From NCBI RefSeq assembly GCF_003383615.1, contig NZ_QNUL01000007.1, positions 124,001-188,000 on the forward strand: 64,000 bases of DNA, written 5' to 3'. Position numbers and translations under genes: made by a program. The notes beneath the pieces are model-generated. The model made no database searches and was not told the DNA's origin. It saw nothing but the letters and a program-made list of their open reading frames with translations. This DNA comes from Dyadobacter luteus. Its GTDB lineage: Bacteria > Bacteroidota > Bacteroidia > Cytophagales > Spirosomataceae. Shown piece after piece: positions 1 through 7,302 of this stretch (position 1 is its first letter; each line of letters begins with the position of its first letter).

Positions 1-1
1 T

Positions 2-100
2 TTGACATTGCTATTTCTGCTGAAAATCCTTGCAATTCCTGTCATTATTCTCTTCTACATCCTGTTATCCCTACTTAACAACCTCATCGCTAAGAAGTAA
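2..100 (+). CDS. C-terminal end of an unidentified membrane protein (partial, cut by window edge)
   Basis: An open frame runs from the left edge to a TAA at 98-100 and gives 32 residues dominated by Leu, Ile and Phe, ending in a short polar tail (NNLIAKK). This looks like a final transmembrane helix followed by a positively charged cytoplasmic end. Too little is visible to name a family. No hairpin with a T-run follows, and fabH starts 109 bases downstream in the same direction, so co-transcription is possible but not shown. Confidence 0.6.
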   Translation: MTLLFLLKILAIPVIILFYILLSLLNNLIAKK

Positions 101-209
101 AGGTCGGCGAAAATGACAGGTTTATTATTTTTTTTATTTCATTTGTAATCATGTTGCAATAATGCGCTTTCGCTAAGGTGCGACACTACTAAATCTTCTT
201 ATTGCAGAT

Positions 210-1211
210 ATGACTTTTTCCCGTATAACCGGTCTGGGCTATTATGTCCCTGAAAACGTAGTTACAAACGACGATCTTTCTCAATGGATGGAAACTTCCG
301 ATGAATGGATTCAGGAGCGGACTGGTATTCGGGAACGTCGTTTTTTTGAATATGGAAAAGACACCAACTACAGCATGGCTACCGCTGCCTCCCGCCAGGC
401 TATGGAACGGGCCGGAGTCGGTGCCAATGAGGTGGATGTGATCATTTACGCTACTATTACTCCCGACTATTTTTTCCCTGGCTCCGCATTTTTAATGCAG
501 CGTGAATTGGGAATGGATGGGAAACCTGTAATTGATATTCGTCAGCAATGTTCCGGATTTGTATACGCTCTTTCCATCGCCGACCAGTTTATCAAAACCG
601 GGATGTATAAAACTGCATTGGTAGTGGGAGCCGAGATACAATCTTCATGGATTGACAAGAGTACTGCAGGAAGGAACACTGCGGTTATTTTCGGCGATGG
701 AGCTGGAGCGGCAGTGCTTCAGGCTACCAATGATCCTGAACACGCTATTCTCTCCACCCACCTGCACGCCGACGGGCGCTATGCTGAAGAACTGTATGTG
801 AAAGATCCGGGAAGCAGTCGTCCTGATCGTCCTGTGACACAAGACTTGCTGGATTCAGGTGGTTTTAATGTGTATATGAACGGAAATGCCGTTTTTAAAC
901 ATGCCATTGTAAAATTTGGGGAGGTGATTCAGGAAGCTCTCAATGCCAATGGGTACAAATCATCGGATGTAAACCTTCTGGTTCCGCACCAGGCCAATAT
1001 CCGTATCAGCGATTATGTAAGACAGCAAATGGGTCTTGCCGAAGAACAGGTGATTAACAACATTCAGCGATTCGGAAATACTACCGCGGCCTCAATACCT
1101 ATTGCAATGGCTGAAGCATGGGAAAACGGGAAATTCAAAGAGGGAGATCTGGTGTGCCTTGCGGCATTTGGAAGCGGATTTACGTGGGCTTCAGCACTTA
1201 TCCGCTGGTAA
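210..1211 (+). CDS. fabH: Beta-ketoacyl-ACP synthase III
   Basis: Condenses an acyl-CoA starter with malonyl-ACP to begin type II fatty acid synthesis in the cytoplasm. The 333-residue length is normal for KAS III. The thiolase-fold catalytic triad is intact: Cys114 in the motif QQCSGF, His260 in PHQANIR and Asn290 in FGNTTAAS. The N-terminal segment with ERTGI also matches the family. The ATG at 210 gives a normal N-terminus. The plsX/rpmF neighbours often seen with fabH are absent here. A CoA-binding protein gene converges from the right with only 19 bases between them. The branched or straight starter preference cannot be read from sequence. Confidence 0.95.
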   Translation: MTFSRITGLGYYVPENVVTNDDLSQWMETSDEWIQERTGIRERRFFEYGKDTNYSMATAASRQAMERAGVGANEVDVIIYATITPDYFFPGSAFLMQRELGMDGKPVIDIRQQCSGFVYALSIADQFIKTGMYKTALVVGAEIQSSWIDKSTAGRNTAVIFGDGAGAAVLQATNDPEHAILSTHLHADGRYAEELYVKDPGSSRPDRPVTQDLLDSGGFNVYMNGNAVFKHAIVKFGEVIQEALNANGYKSSDVNLLVPHQANIRISDYVRQQMGLAEEQVINNIQRFGNTTAASIPIAMAEAWENGKFKEGDLVCLAAFGSGFTWASALIRW

Positions 1212-1230
1212 TAATGTAGCGGTTACTTAA

Positions 1231-1590
1231 CTAATATTGTCCTGATGCCAGCATCACCAATGTACAGCCCTGCACTGGTATGATATTTTTAGAACGGAGC
1301 ATAATTTCAAACTCAGGATTTTCAGTTCCCGGATTGAAAATGACACGTTTGGGTTCCAGTGAAATAATATAGTCGTAATACTCAGGTTGATGACTTGGAT
1401 TGACATACAGCGTAACTGTATCTATATCAGACAGGTTAATCTTTTCAAGATGAATCTCCTGACCCAAGACAGAACCTTTCCTGCGACCCAGCAAAAAAAT
1501 AGAGTGCCCCATTGCAGTTAGTCTTTGTGCAGCCAGATAAGCGTATCTGGAAGGATTGGAAGAAGCTCCGATAATTAAGGTGTTCTTCAT
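1231..1590 (-). CDS. CoA-binding domain protein (YccU/CoA_binding_2 type)
   Basis: A 119-residue single-domain Rossmann-fold protein. The start has the nucleotide-binding pattern IIGASSNPSRYAY, and the middle carries the family signature FNPGTENPEFE; a conserved Cys follows in VQGCTLVML. Members bind CoA and related acyl-CoA nucleotides, but the physiological role is unknown, so this is a family call and not a function. It is a single gene converging on fabH. A TATTTTTG element on the minus strand at 1698-1705 could be its promoter, although this is weak evidence. Confidence 0.85.
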   Translation of the reverse strand: MKNTLIIGASSNPSRYAYLAAQRLTAMGHSIFLLGRRKGSVLGQEIHLEKINLSDIDTVTLYVNPSHQPEYYDYIISLEPKRVIFNPGTENPEFEIMLRSKNIIPVQGCTLVMLASGQY

Positions 1591-1697
1591 GTGTATAATT
1601 AGATGTAGAAAGTGAGAATTAATTTCATCAGACTAAGGAAACAGGCCACCGGTCAAAAATGTTTCATTTGATGATATGAGACGAGATAAAGCAATAT

Positions 1698-1705
1698 CAA
1701 AAATA
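1698..1705 (-). promoter_or_regulatory. Possible Bacteroidota -7 element for the CoA-binding protein gene
   Basis: On the minus strand this reads TATTTTTG, matching TAnnTTTG, about 110 bases upstream of the start at 1590. A TTTG triplet lies 24 bases further upstream (1730-1733), slightly outside the usual 17-23 spacing. AT-rich DNA makes chance matches common, so confidence is low. Confidence 0.25.
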
Positions 1706-1719
1706 TTACCTGAAATAAA

Positions 1720-2292
1720 ATGAGCGAATCAAATGTAAGTCGGAGTTTCTGGAACGAAAAGTGGGAAAAAATAAAGTTCGACGAAATCGAAAATGCTCCC
1801 CATTACGAAGTTTCCAACTATGGCAGGCTGAAAAGTTTTCAGAACAATCCTAAGGATGGAGCAGTAATCAAAGGTTCCGTAATACAAGGTTATCGGTCGC
1901 TGAACATACGGGTTAGCGGAGGTAAAACGATTAACCGCTATGTCCACAAGCTTGTAGCAGAGTATTTCGTGGACAAGACAAGTGCTGAACATACCTTTGT
2001 TATTCATGTTGATTTTGAAAAACAGAATAACTATTATGAGAACCTTAAATGGGTTACTAAAGCAGAGATGATTGATCACAACAGAGAGAATCCTGCATTC
2101 ATCAATCGTGTTATTCCCAAGCGAACCAAAAACTACAAACTGACAGAAAGTAAGGTGCGGATTATCAAAAAGTTGTTAAAAAATGACAACAATCGCCTGA
2201 AGATGATCGCAAAGCAGTTCGGAATTACCCACACTCAGCTAAACCGCATAAGATCAGGAGAGAACTGGAAACATGTAACTATTGAAGATTAA
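1720..2292 (+). CDS. NUMOD4/HNH-type DNA-binding protein, probably nuclease-inactive
   Basis: A 190-residue stand-alone protein. Residues 13-40 match the NUMOD4 motif (WEKI, YEVSNYGRLKS). Residues 74-113 resemble an HNH_3 homing-endonuclease core (VHKLVAEYF, then HVD, then ENLKWVT). The C-terminus (about 140-182) looks like a helix-turn-helix (KMIAKQFGITHTQLNRI). In active HNH_3 enzymes the central motif is usually Asn-His-x-Asp; here it reads Ile95-His96-Val-Asp, so one usual metal or active-site residue is lost. This fits the domesticated, possibly regulatory, copies seen in Bacteroidota, but DNA cleavage is not excluded. It is a single gene, convergent with the IscA-like gene and 9 bases from it. 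Confidence 0.75.
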   Translation: MSESNVSRSFWNEKWEKIKFDEIENAPHYEVSNYGRLKSFQNNPKDGAVIKGSVIQGYRSLNIRVSGGKTINRYVHKLVAEYFVDKTSAEHTFVIHVDFEKQNNYYENLKWVTKAEMIDHNRENPAFINRVIPKRTKNYKLTESKVRIIKKLLKNDNNRLKMIAKQFGITHTQLNRIRSGENWKHVTIED

Positions 2293-2301
2293 AATTACTG
2301 G

Positions 2302-2601
2302 CTATTGCTTATCTGAAAGAGTAGAAACCGTATAACCGCTGCCGTTCATCCCTTCTTCGTAATCAACCGAAAGGCCAACCACGTACATCAGATGCCGGCG
2401 GTCAATGTAAACCCTGATACCATCTATAAGATATAGCTGGTCAAATTCAGACTGGGTGTCAAAACCCAGTAAAAATGTACCACTACAGGCTCCGCCTTTC
2501 AGGCCGACCCGTAATCCATAGCTATCTGGTATCTTGTTTGCCTGCAAAGTTGAGATAATTTCCTCCCTTGCTGCTTCGGTAATTGTAATCGGATCTTCCA
2601 T
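2302..2601 (-). CDS. HesB/IscA-like protein lacking the C-terminal cysteine pair
   Basis: A 99-residue A-type iron-sulfur carrier fold. The first conserved cysteine is present (Cys39 in LKGGACSGT) with the following LLGFD strand. The C-terminal Cys-Gly-Cys of IscA/ErpA/SufA, which supplies the other two cluster ligands, is replaced by GMNGSGY. The protein therefore probably cannot carry a cluster in the usual three-cysteine way. No isc or suf genes are nearby. A paralogue with a different role, or binding through a single Cys at a dimer interface, are both possible. Confidence 0.8.
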   Translation of the reverse strand: MEDPITITEAAREEIISTLQANKIPDSYGLRVGLKGGACSGTFLLGFDTQSEFDQLYLIDGIRVYIDRRHLMYVVGLSVDYEEGMNGSGYTVSTLSDKQ

Positions 2602-2693
2602 GTAACAGATATGCGGTAAAGCTAGCTAACATGAAATTACTTAAGGGAATTCGTTTTCTTCAAATATTCTTCTGAGTAATGTAAGTTATCTTG

Positions 2694-2701
2694 TAATTTT
2701 G
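2694..2701 (+). promoter_or_regulatory. Bacteroidota -7 promoter element (TAATTTTG)
   Basis: An exact match to TAnnTTTG, 36 bases before the ATG at 2737 and in the gap between divergent genes. No TTG is seen at the expected -33 distance, so this is a partial promoter match. Confidence 0.4.
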
Positions 2702-2736
2702 GCTTCTTTAAATCAAAATTATCCTTGTTCTGCACA

Positions 2737-3258
2737 ATGGACTACTATCTGAGTATTGCAACGGTTATCCTGGGCTTATCAATTATTGTTTACGGTGTTT
2801 ACCTTACCATCACAACGGTAACGGATAAGATCATTTTAAAACAGCAGATCGAAGCAAGAAGAAAAAATACCGATCTCACTTTGCCTTTACGGCTGCAGGC
2901 GTACGAGCGCATGTCGCTTTTTCTGGAGAGAATTAGTCCTTCGAGTCTTCTGTTACGCCTGGCGCCTGTCGCTACCAGTGCATTGGAATTACAGCAAATC
3001 CTTTTGAACGATATCCGTGAAGAGTACAATCATAACGTCGCACAGCAGATCTATATCAGCAACAATACCTGGGAACAGATAGGATTGGCGATGAATGAAG
3101 TGATAGCCGATATCAATAACGCAGCAGCACAGGTTTCTCCGGAATCTCCTGCCACTGATCTGGGAAAGAAAATATTTTCGATTGTAATCGCACGGGAAAC
3201 TCAACCCACCACTCATGCATTGAAAATCCTCAAAGACGAAGTCCGTGAAATCTTCTGA
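2737..3258 (+). CDS. Membrane-anchored protein of unknown function
   Basis: The ATG at 2737 gives 173 residues; a TTG four codons earlier is a less likely start. One N-terminal transmembrane helix (about residues 5-28, rich in Ile, Val and Leu) is followed by a charged soluble domain with helical character (LRLQAYERMSLFLERI, NDIREEYNHN). I do not recognise a characterised family, though similar short anchored proteins occur in other Bacteroidota. It lies upstream of mutS2 in the same direction, but 141 bases and a hairpin separate the two, so an operon is uncertain. Confidence 0.75.
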   Translation: MDYYLSIATVILGLSIIVYGVYLTITTVTDKIILKQQIEARRKNTDLTLPLRLQAYERMSLFLERISPSSLLLRLAPVATSALELQQILLNDIREEYNHNVAQQIYISNNTWEQIGLAMNEVIADINNAAAQVSPESPATDLGKKIFSIVIARETQPTTHALKILKDEVREIF

Positions 3259-3301
3259 TCGGTGATATTGAACTAATTACCTCTAAAAAATCTTATTTTG
3301 T

Positions 3302-3334
3302 TCTGAGTCGTATACATAAGTACTGCGACTCAGA
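3302..3334. repeat. Inverted repeat (9-bp arms) upstream of mutS2
   Basis: Arms TCTGAGTCG (3302-3310) and CGACTCAGA (3326-3334) are perfectly complementary with a 15-base spacer. No T-run follows directly, so it is a poor intrinsic terminator and could equally be an operator or RNA structure. A 12-base direct repeat (TTCAGTATTTAT at 3335-3346 and 3380-3391) sits between it and the mutS2 start. Confidence 0.5.
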
Positions 3335-3399
3335 TTCAGTATTTATTTAATTTGACCTTTTGATTGGATAGCTACGCTGTTCAGTATTTATAAATAAGC

Positions 3400-5808
3400 A
3401 TGTTATACCCTGCTACACTTGAACAAAAACTAGGCTTCGACAAATTACGTGACTGGCTCAGAGATGCATGCATTAGTCCGCTTGGCCAGTATTTTGTTGA
3501 AAAAATAAGATTTTCAGACAATTTTGGTATGGTTGAAAAACTGGTAAGCCAAACTGCTGAAATGAAAAAGATCCTGGAGATCGGAGAGAATTTTCCTTCG
3601 CAGAATTACATTGATGCCACGCCTTACCTCAAACGAGCTGCGATTGAAGGAATGCTACTCACTCAGGCTGAGTTTTCTGACCTGAAAGTTTCAATGCATA
3701 CGATTAAACTTTGCATAAGCTTCTTCTCAAATCAGGAAGAAGGTGCATTTCCTTTGCTAGCGGAATACGCTAAAAACGTTCGTGTCGATAAGGCTATTAC
3801 GGATGCTATTGAGAGGATCATTGACGACCGCGGACAAATCCGTGACTCTGCATCACCGGAGCTTTCCAGAATACGTCAGAAACTCATTTCAGAGCAAGCT
3901 GGCATCAGGAAGAAGCTGGATACCATGTTGCGTTCAGCCAAGAGCAACGGTTGGGTGAGCGACGATGTTTCTCTTACCATTCGTAATGGGAGAATGGTGA
4001 TACCCGTAGCGGCGGAGCATAAAAGGAAACTCAAAGGATTTATCCATGATGAATCGGCGACGGGACAAACGGTGTTTATCGAACCGACTGATGTATTCGA
4101 ATCCAATAACGAAATACGTGAACTGGAATACGAAGAGCGTAGGGAAATCAATAGAATTCTGTTAGAACTGACCAGTAAACTGCGCCCTTTCGTTCCTGAT
4201 TTACAGAAAGCCTATCAATTCCTCGGATTAATGGATTTTCTGAGAGCGAAGGCAAAACTGGCTCAGGAAATGAGTGCGATCAGTCCCGAATTTCATAACC
4301 GGCAGTTTGTACAATGGTCCGAGGCGAGGCATCCCCTGCTCCATCTTTCTTTTCAGAAACAAGGAAAAAAAGTAATTCCTCTTAATATTGAATTGAAAGA
4401 GAAAGAGCGGATTTTAATCGTATCGGGGCCAAATGCCGGTGGTAAATCTGTTTCTTTGAAAACAGTCGGATTGATACAATATATGTTTCAATGCGGGTTG
4501 CTCGTGCCTATGCGCGAAGACTCATCCATGGGTTTTTTCCAGAACATTTTCATTGACATCGGTGATGAACAGTCGCTGGAAAACGATCTGAGTACATACA
4601 GCTCCCACCTGACCAACATGCGTCACTTCCTGACCATGGCCAACAAGCGAACCCTGTTTCTGATAGATGAGTTCGGAACCGGTACAGAGCCCGGATTGGG
4701 TGGCGCAATTGCCGAAGCCATTCTGGAGGATCTGACCAAATCGGGCGCTTTTGGTGTGATTAACACACATTACACCAACCTGAAAGTGTTGGCCGATAAA
4801 ACCGACGGACTTGTTAATGGTGCCATGCGTTTTGATGGCGAACATATGGAACCGCTTTATCAGCTGGAAATAGGTCGTCCGGGAAGCTCATTTGCATTCG
4901 AAATTGCTTCCAAAATTGGTCTTCCAAAAGCTGTGGTTAATCGTGCAAAGGAAAAGCTGGGAACACAACAGGTTAATTTCGAGAAGCTTTTAAAAGAACT
5001 GGATATTGAACGACGCGTATTTTCGGAGAAAAATATCGAGTTGGGCATTAAGGAACGTAAGCTTAGCAAACAGCTTGAAGATTATAATCATCTAAAAACA
5101 AAGCTCGAAACGAACGAGAAAAAAATAGTAAACGATGCCAAGCAAAAAGCCAAAACGCTGATTGCCGATGCCAACCAGATGATCGAAAACACGATCAGGG
5201 AAATCAAGGAAAACAAAGCTGAGAAAGAGAAAACCAAGACTGTCAGACAAAATCTGGAGAAGTTTGGTAAGACCAGCTTGCAGCCCGAAGTCATTCCTGA
5301 TCAGGAAAAACCTGAGGATATCTACGAACCGGAGGAAGGTGCTATTGTCGCGGGAAGTTATGTTCGTATTACCGGACAAACTGCTATCGGAGAAGTACTG
5401 AATATCAAAGGTAAGGATGCTGAAATACGTATTGGTGATCTTAAATCGACTATTAAGCTGAACCGCCTGGAAAGAGTCAGCAACAAAACCTACAAAGCAG
5501 CAACCGGCGAGAAAAAACTCAAAACAAGTGCAAAAGGTGTAGACCTGAACGAGCGCATGATGAATTTCAGTTTCAACCTGGACATGCGTGGCAAACGTGG
5601 CGAAGAAGCCCTCGGCATGGTTGATCAGTTTATGGACAACGCTATTATGCTCGGCTATGACGAGATTCGTATTGTACACGGAAAAGGAGATGGTATCTTA
5701 CGAACGCTTGTCCGGAATCATTTACGTGGGTATTCCCAGGTAGGTGGTTTTCAGGACGAACATCCGGACCGCGGAGGTGCTGGTGTTACCATTGTGAAAA
5801 TAAAGTAA
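3400..5808 (+). CDS. mutS2: MutS2 family ATPase with Smr domain
   Basis: An 802-residue homologue of MutS without the mismatch-recognition domain. In order: core/lever helices, an ABC-type ATPase with Walker A GPNAGGKS at 343-350 and Walker B FLIDEFGTGTEP, a long charged coiled coil (about 510-630), a KOW-like region, and a C-terminal Smr domain. The Smr domain carries LDMRGKRGEEA and HGKGDGILR (His760). Family members act on branched DNA or on collided ribosomes (MutS2/RqcU); which applies here cannot be decided from sequence. The length is typical. A hairpin terminator follows at once. The gene stands alone, with a hairpin and direct repeat in its upstream region. Confidence 0.95.
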   Translation: MLYPATLEQKLGFDKLRDWLRDACISPLGQYFVEKIRFSDNFGMVEKLVSQTAEMKKILEIGENFPSQNYIDATPYLKRAAIEGMLLTQAEFSDLKVSMHTIKLCISFFSNQEEGAFPLLAEYAKNVRVDKAITDAIERIIDDRGQIRDSASPELSRIRQKLISEQAGIRKKLDTMLRSAKSNGWVSDDVSLTIRNGRMVIPVAAEHKRKLKGFIHDESATGQTVFIEPTDVFESNNEIRELEYEERREINRILLELTSKLRPFVPDLQKAYQFLGLMDFLRAKAKLAQEMSAISPEFHNRQFVQWSEARHPLLHLSFQKQGKKVIPLNIELKEKERILIVSGPNAGGKSVSLKTVGLIQYMFQCGLLVPMREDSSMGFFQNIFIDIGDEQSLENDLSTYSSHLTNMRHFLTMANKRTLFLIDEFGTGTEPGLGGAIAEAILEDLTKSGAFGVINTHYTNLKVLADKTDGLVNGAMRFDGEHMEPLYQLEIGRPGSSFAFEIASKIGLPKAVVNRAKEKLGTQQVNFEKLLKELDIERRVFSEKNIELGIKERKLSKQLEDYNHLKTKLETNEKKIVNDAKQKAKTLIADANQMIENTIREIKENKAEKEKTKTVRQNLEKFGKTSLQPEVIPDQEKPEDIYEPEEGAIVAGSYVRITGQTAIGEVLNIKGKDAEIRIGDLKSTIKLNRLERVSNKTYKAATGEKKLKTSAKGVDLNERMMNFSFNLDMRGKRGEEALGMVDQFMDNAIMLGYDEIRIVHGKGDGILRTLVRNHLRGYSQVGGFQDEHPDRGGAGVTIVKIK

Positions 5809-5816
5809 GTGTTAAA

Positions 5817-5849
5817 AACGATCTCCTCAAGAGGTCGTTTTTTGTTTTT
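5817..5849. terminator. Rho-independent terminator after mutS2, probably bidirectional
   Basis: Stem AACGATCTC / GAGGTCGTT (one G-T pair) with loop CTCAA, followed by TTTTTGTTTTT on the plus strand and an A-run on the other side. It separates mutS2 from the convergent small membrane gene. Confidence 0.85.
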
Positions 5850-5871
5850 CTATACATTTCAAAATACCCGC

Positions 5872-6189
5872 CTATCGCACTGATTGCCACAAAAGGACGA
5901 TAATTACTGGCAGTAAAACTCCAAGAGTTAAGTAACCAAAGAATTTTTTGTCTCTTGTAAAGAAGGTAAATAATAGACTTGATACCAGAAACAGAGCCGA
6001 CAAAGCCAGCATCATAAAAAATGTAACCATCACTCCTGTCGCACACCGGATCCCTCCCTGCCCTTCCCACTTCGCTTCAATACTATACACTCCGCTCACA
6101 AACAAAATCCATAGCACGATATAAGTCATATAAGTTACTACAGCAAAGGGATGCCTCTTTAATTCAGTGGCGGATATCATAGTTATCAT
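5872..6189 (-). CDS. Small membrane protein of unknown function
   Basis: 105 residues with three predicted transmembrane segments (about 16-36, 51-73 and 82-101), separated by short charged loops such as FTRDKKFFG. The ATG at 6189 is used; an in-frame ATG at 6180 is equally possible. I recognise no family. It converges on mutS2 and is divergent from the TonB-domain pair across an AT-rich gap holding a perfect palindrome (6224-6243). Confidence 0.6.
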   Translation of the reverse strand: MITMISATELKRHPFAVVTYMTYIVLWILFVSGVYSIEAKWEGQGGIRCATGVMVTFFMMLALSALFLVSSLLFTFFTRDKKFFGYLTLGVLLPVIIVLLWQSVR

Positions 6190-6223
6190 ATTTTTATAAA
6201 CACCCTAATAATAGCAATTTACG

Positions 6224-6243
6224 AAATAATAGATCTATTATTT
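6224..6243. repeat. Perfect 20-bp palindrome in AT-rich divergent promoter region
   Basis: The sequence is centred on AGATCT and is its own reverse complement over 20 bases (arms AAATAATAGA). It lies 34 bases from the start of the minus-strand membrane gene and 61 bases before the TonB-domain gene at 6305. A second AT-rich element with repeated TTATATATA follows at about 6242-6268. This is consistent with a dimeric repressor site or unwinding region; the function is inferred only. Confidence 0.45.
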
Positions 6244-6304
6244 TATATATAAAATAATTATATATAAATTTAACTATTGTTCCCGTATTGATTTGTAAAA
6301 GCCT

Positions 6305-6742
6305 ATGTCTGCTCAATCGACTTTCACAACAGTGTTAATCATCAACCTTATCTACAATACAAATCTTGTTCAAGCACAGTCCCGTCAAAAAGCGATTTCG
6401 CAAATTGACAGTGTGAGCACAGAAAAACCTTATTGGGAATGCGTATTATCAAAGTCGCCAGAATTCCCGGGAGGACACACTGCGCTTCAAAAATTCATTC
6501 ATGACAATCTGGTATCACCTCAATCTCCTGGATCTTTAAAACTTCCAGGACGAGTGTTTATGTCGTTTATTATTAATGAAGATGGCAGTTTATCTGATAT
6601 ACGTGTTCTTAAGGGATTGAGTCCTCAGCATGATCTGGAAGCAACAAAAATCATAAAATTAATGCCCAGGTGGAAGCCAGGCCGCTACAGGCACGATGAA
6701 ATATCGAAGATAAGATATAATCTCCCCATCCTATTTCCTTAA
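6305..6742 (+). CDS. Exported protein with TonB C-terminal-like domain (copy 1)
   Basis: 145 residues with a hydrophobic N-terminal segment ending near AQSRQ (probable signal peptide) and a TonB C-terminal fold. Marks of the fold are EFPGGHTALQKFI, the strand pair VFMSFIINEDGSLSDIRVLKG, and MPRWKPGRY. It lacks the long proline-rich linker of an energy-transducing TonB, so coupling to outer-membrane receptors in the classical way is unlikely. It is 21 bases upstream of a paralogue with the same length and layout, and the pair is probably one operon. Confidence 0.75.
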   Translation: MSAQSTFTTVLIINLIYNTNLVQAQSRQKAISQIDSVSTEKPYWECVLSKSPEFPGGHTALQKFIHDNLVSPQSPGSLKLPGRVFMSFIINEDGSLSDIRVLKGLSPQHDLEATKIIKLMPRWKPGRYRHDEISKIRYNLPILFP

Positions 6743-6763
6743 AGTATCCCAAACCTCTTTACA

Positions 6764-7201
6764 ATGAAACTTTACCGCCATCTCAAAGCCAAATACCCCT
6801 TTTCGATACAAATTGCTCTATGGACTATTTTACTGGTAGGCAAAGCTTATTTCCCATCATTTGGTCAAAGTAATTTGAATAAATCCGAAGAGCGGTATTT
6901 TACAGTTGTAGAGCAACAACCCGAATTTCCTGGTGGAGCTGAAGCCAGAAAGAAGTTTATCACTGAGAACCTGGTTGTCCCCGAATCTGCGCCCAATCAG
7001 AAAATAACCGGAAAGGCTTTTATTTCCTTTATCGTGAATACCGACGGTAGCAGACAGGATGTGACACTTGTCAAAAGTCTGAGCGCCGAACATGACAAAG
7101 AGGCACTTCGGGTAGTGAACGCCATGCCACAATGGAGCCCGGGTTCTCAATCTGGTAAAATGGTACGGGTCAAATACATGTTGCCAATTGACTTCAGATA
7201 A
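6764..7201 (+). CDS. Exported protein with TonB C-terminal-like domain (copy 2)
   Basis: 145 residues and a paralogue of the preceding gene. It has a signal-like hydrophobic segment (about 16-33), then EFPGGAEARKKFI, AFISFIVNTDGSRQDV and MPQWSPGSQSG. The two copies share layout and motifs but have diverged, so the duplication is not recent. Like its neighbour it has no proline-rich periplasm-spanning region. Such short forms are common in Bacteroidota, and their partners are unknown. A strong hairpin terminator follows. Confidence 0.75.
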   Translation: MKLYRHLKAKYPFSIQIALWTILLVGKAYFPSFGQSNLNKSEERYFTVVEQQPEFPGGAEARKKFITENLVVPESAPNQKITGKAFISFIVNTDGSRQDVTLVKSLSAEHDKEALRVVNAMPQWSPGSQSGKMVRVKYMLPIDFR

Positions 7202-7246
7202 TCCGTTCTGAATTAATCATTACAATCTCTCATCTATCGTGTAAAA

Positions 7247-7284
7247 GAAAAGGGTCGTCTCACCAGCTGAAACGACCCTTTTCC
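7247..7284. terminator. Bidirectional terminator between convergent genes
   Basis: Stem AAAAGGGTCGT (7249-7259) with its complement ACGACCCTTTT (7272-7282) around a short loop. It gives T-runs on both strands and serves the TonB-domain pair and the MFS gene. Confidence 0.9.
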
Positions 7285-7302
7285 TTAATTAACTTTTATC
7301 TG

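Noticed and set aside
5092..5679. A 195-codon minus-strand frame inside mutS2
   Set aside because: Antisense to the coiled-coil and Smr regions, with a low-complexity Phe/Leu-rich translation caused by Lys/Glu codons on the other strand.
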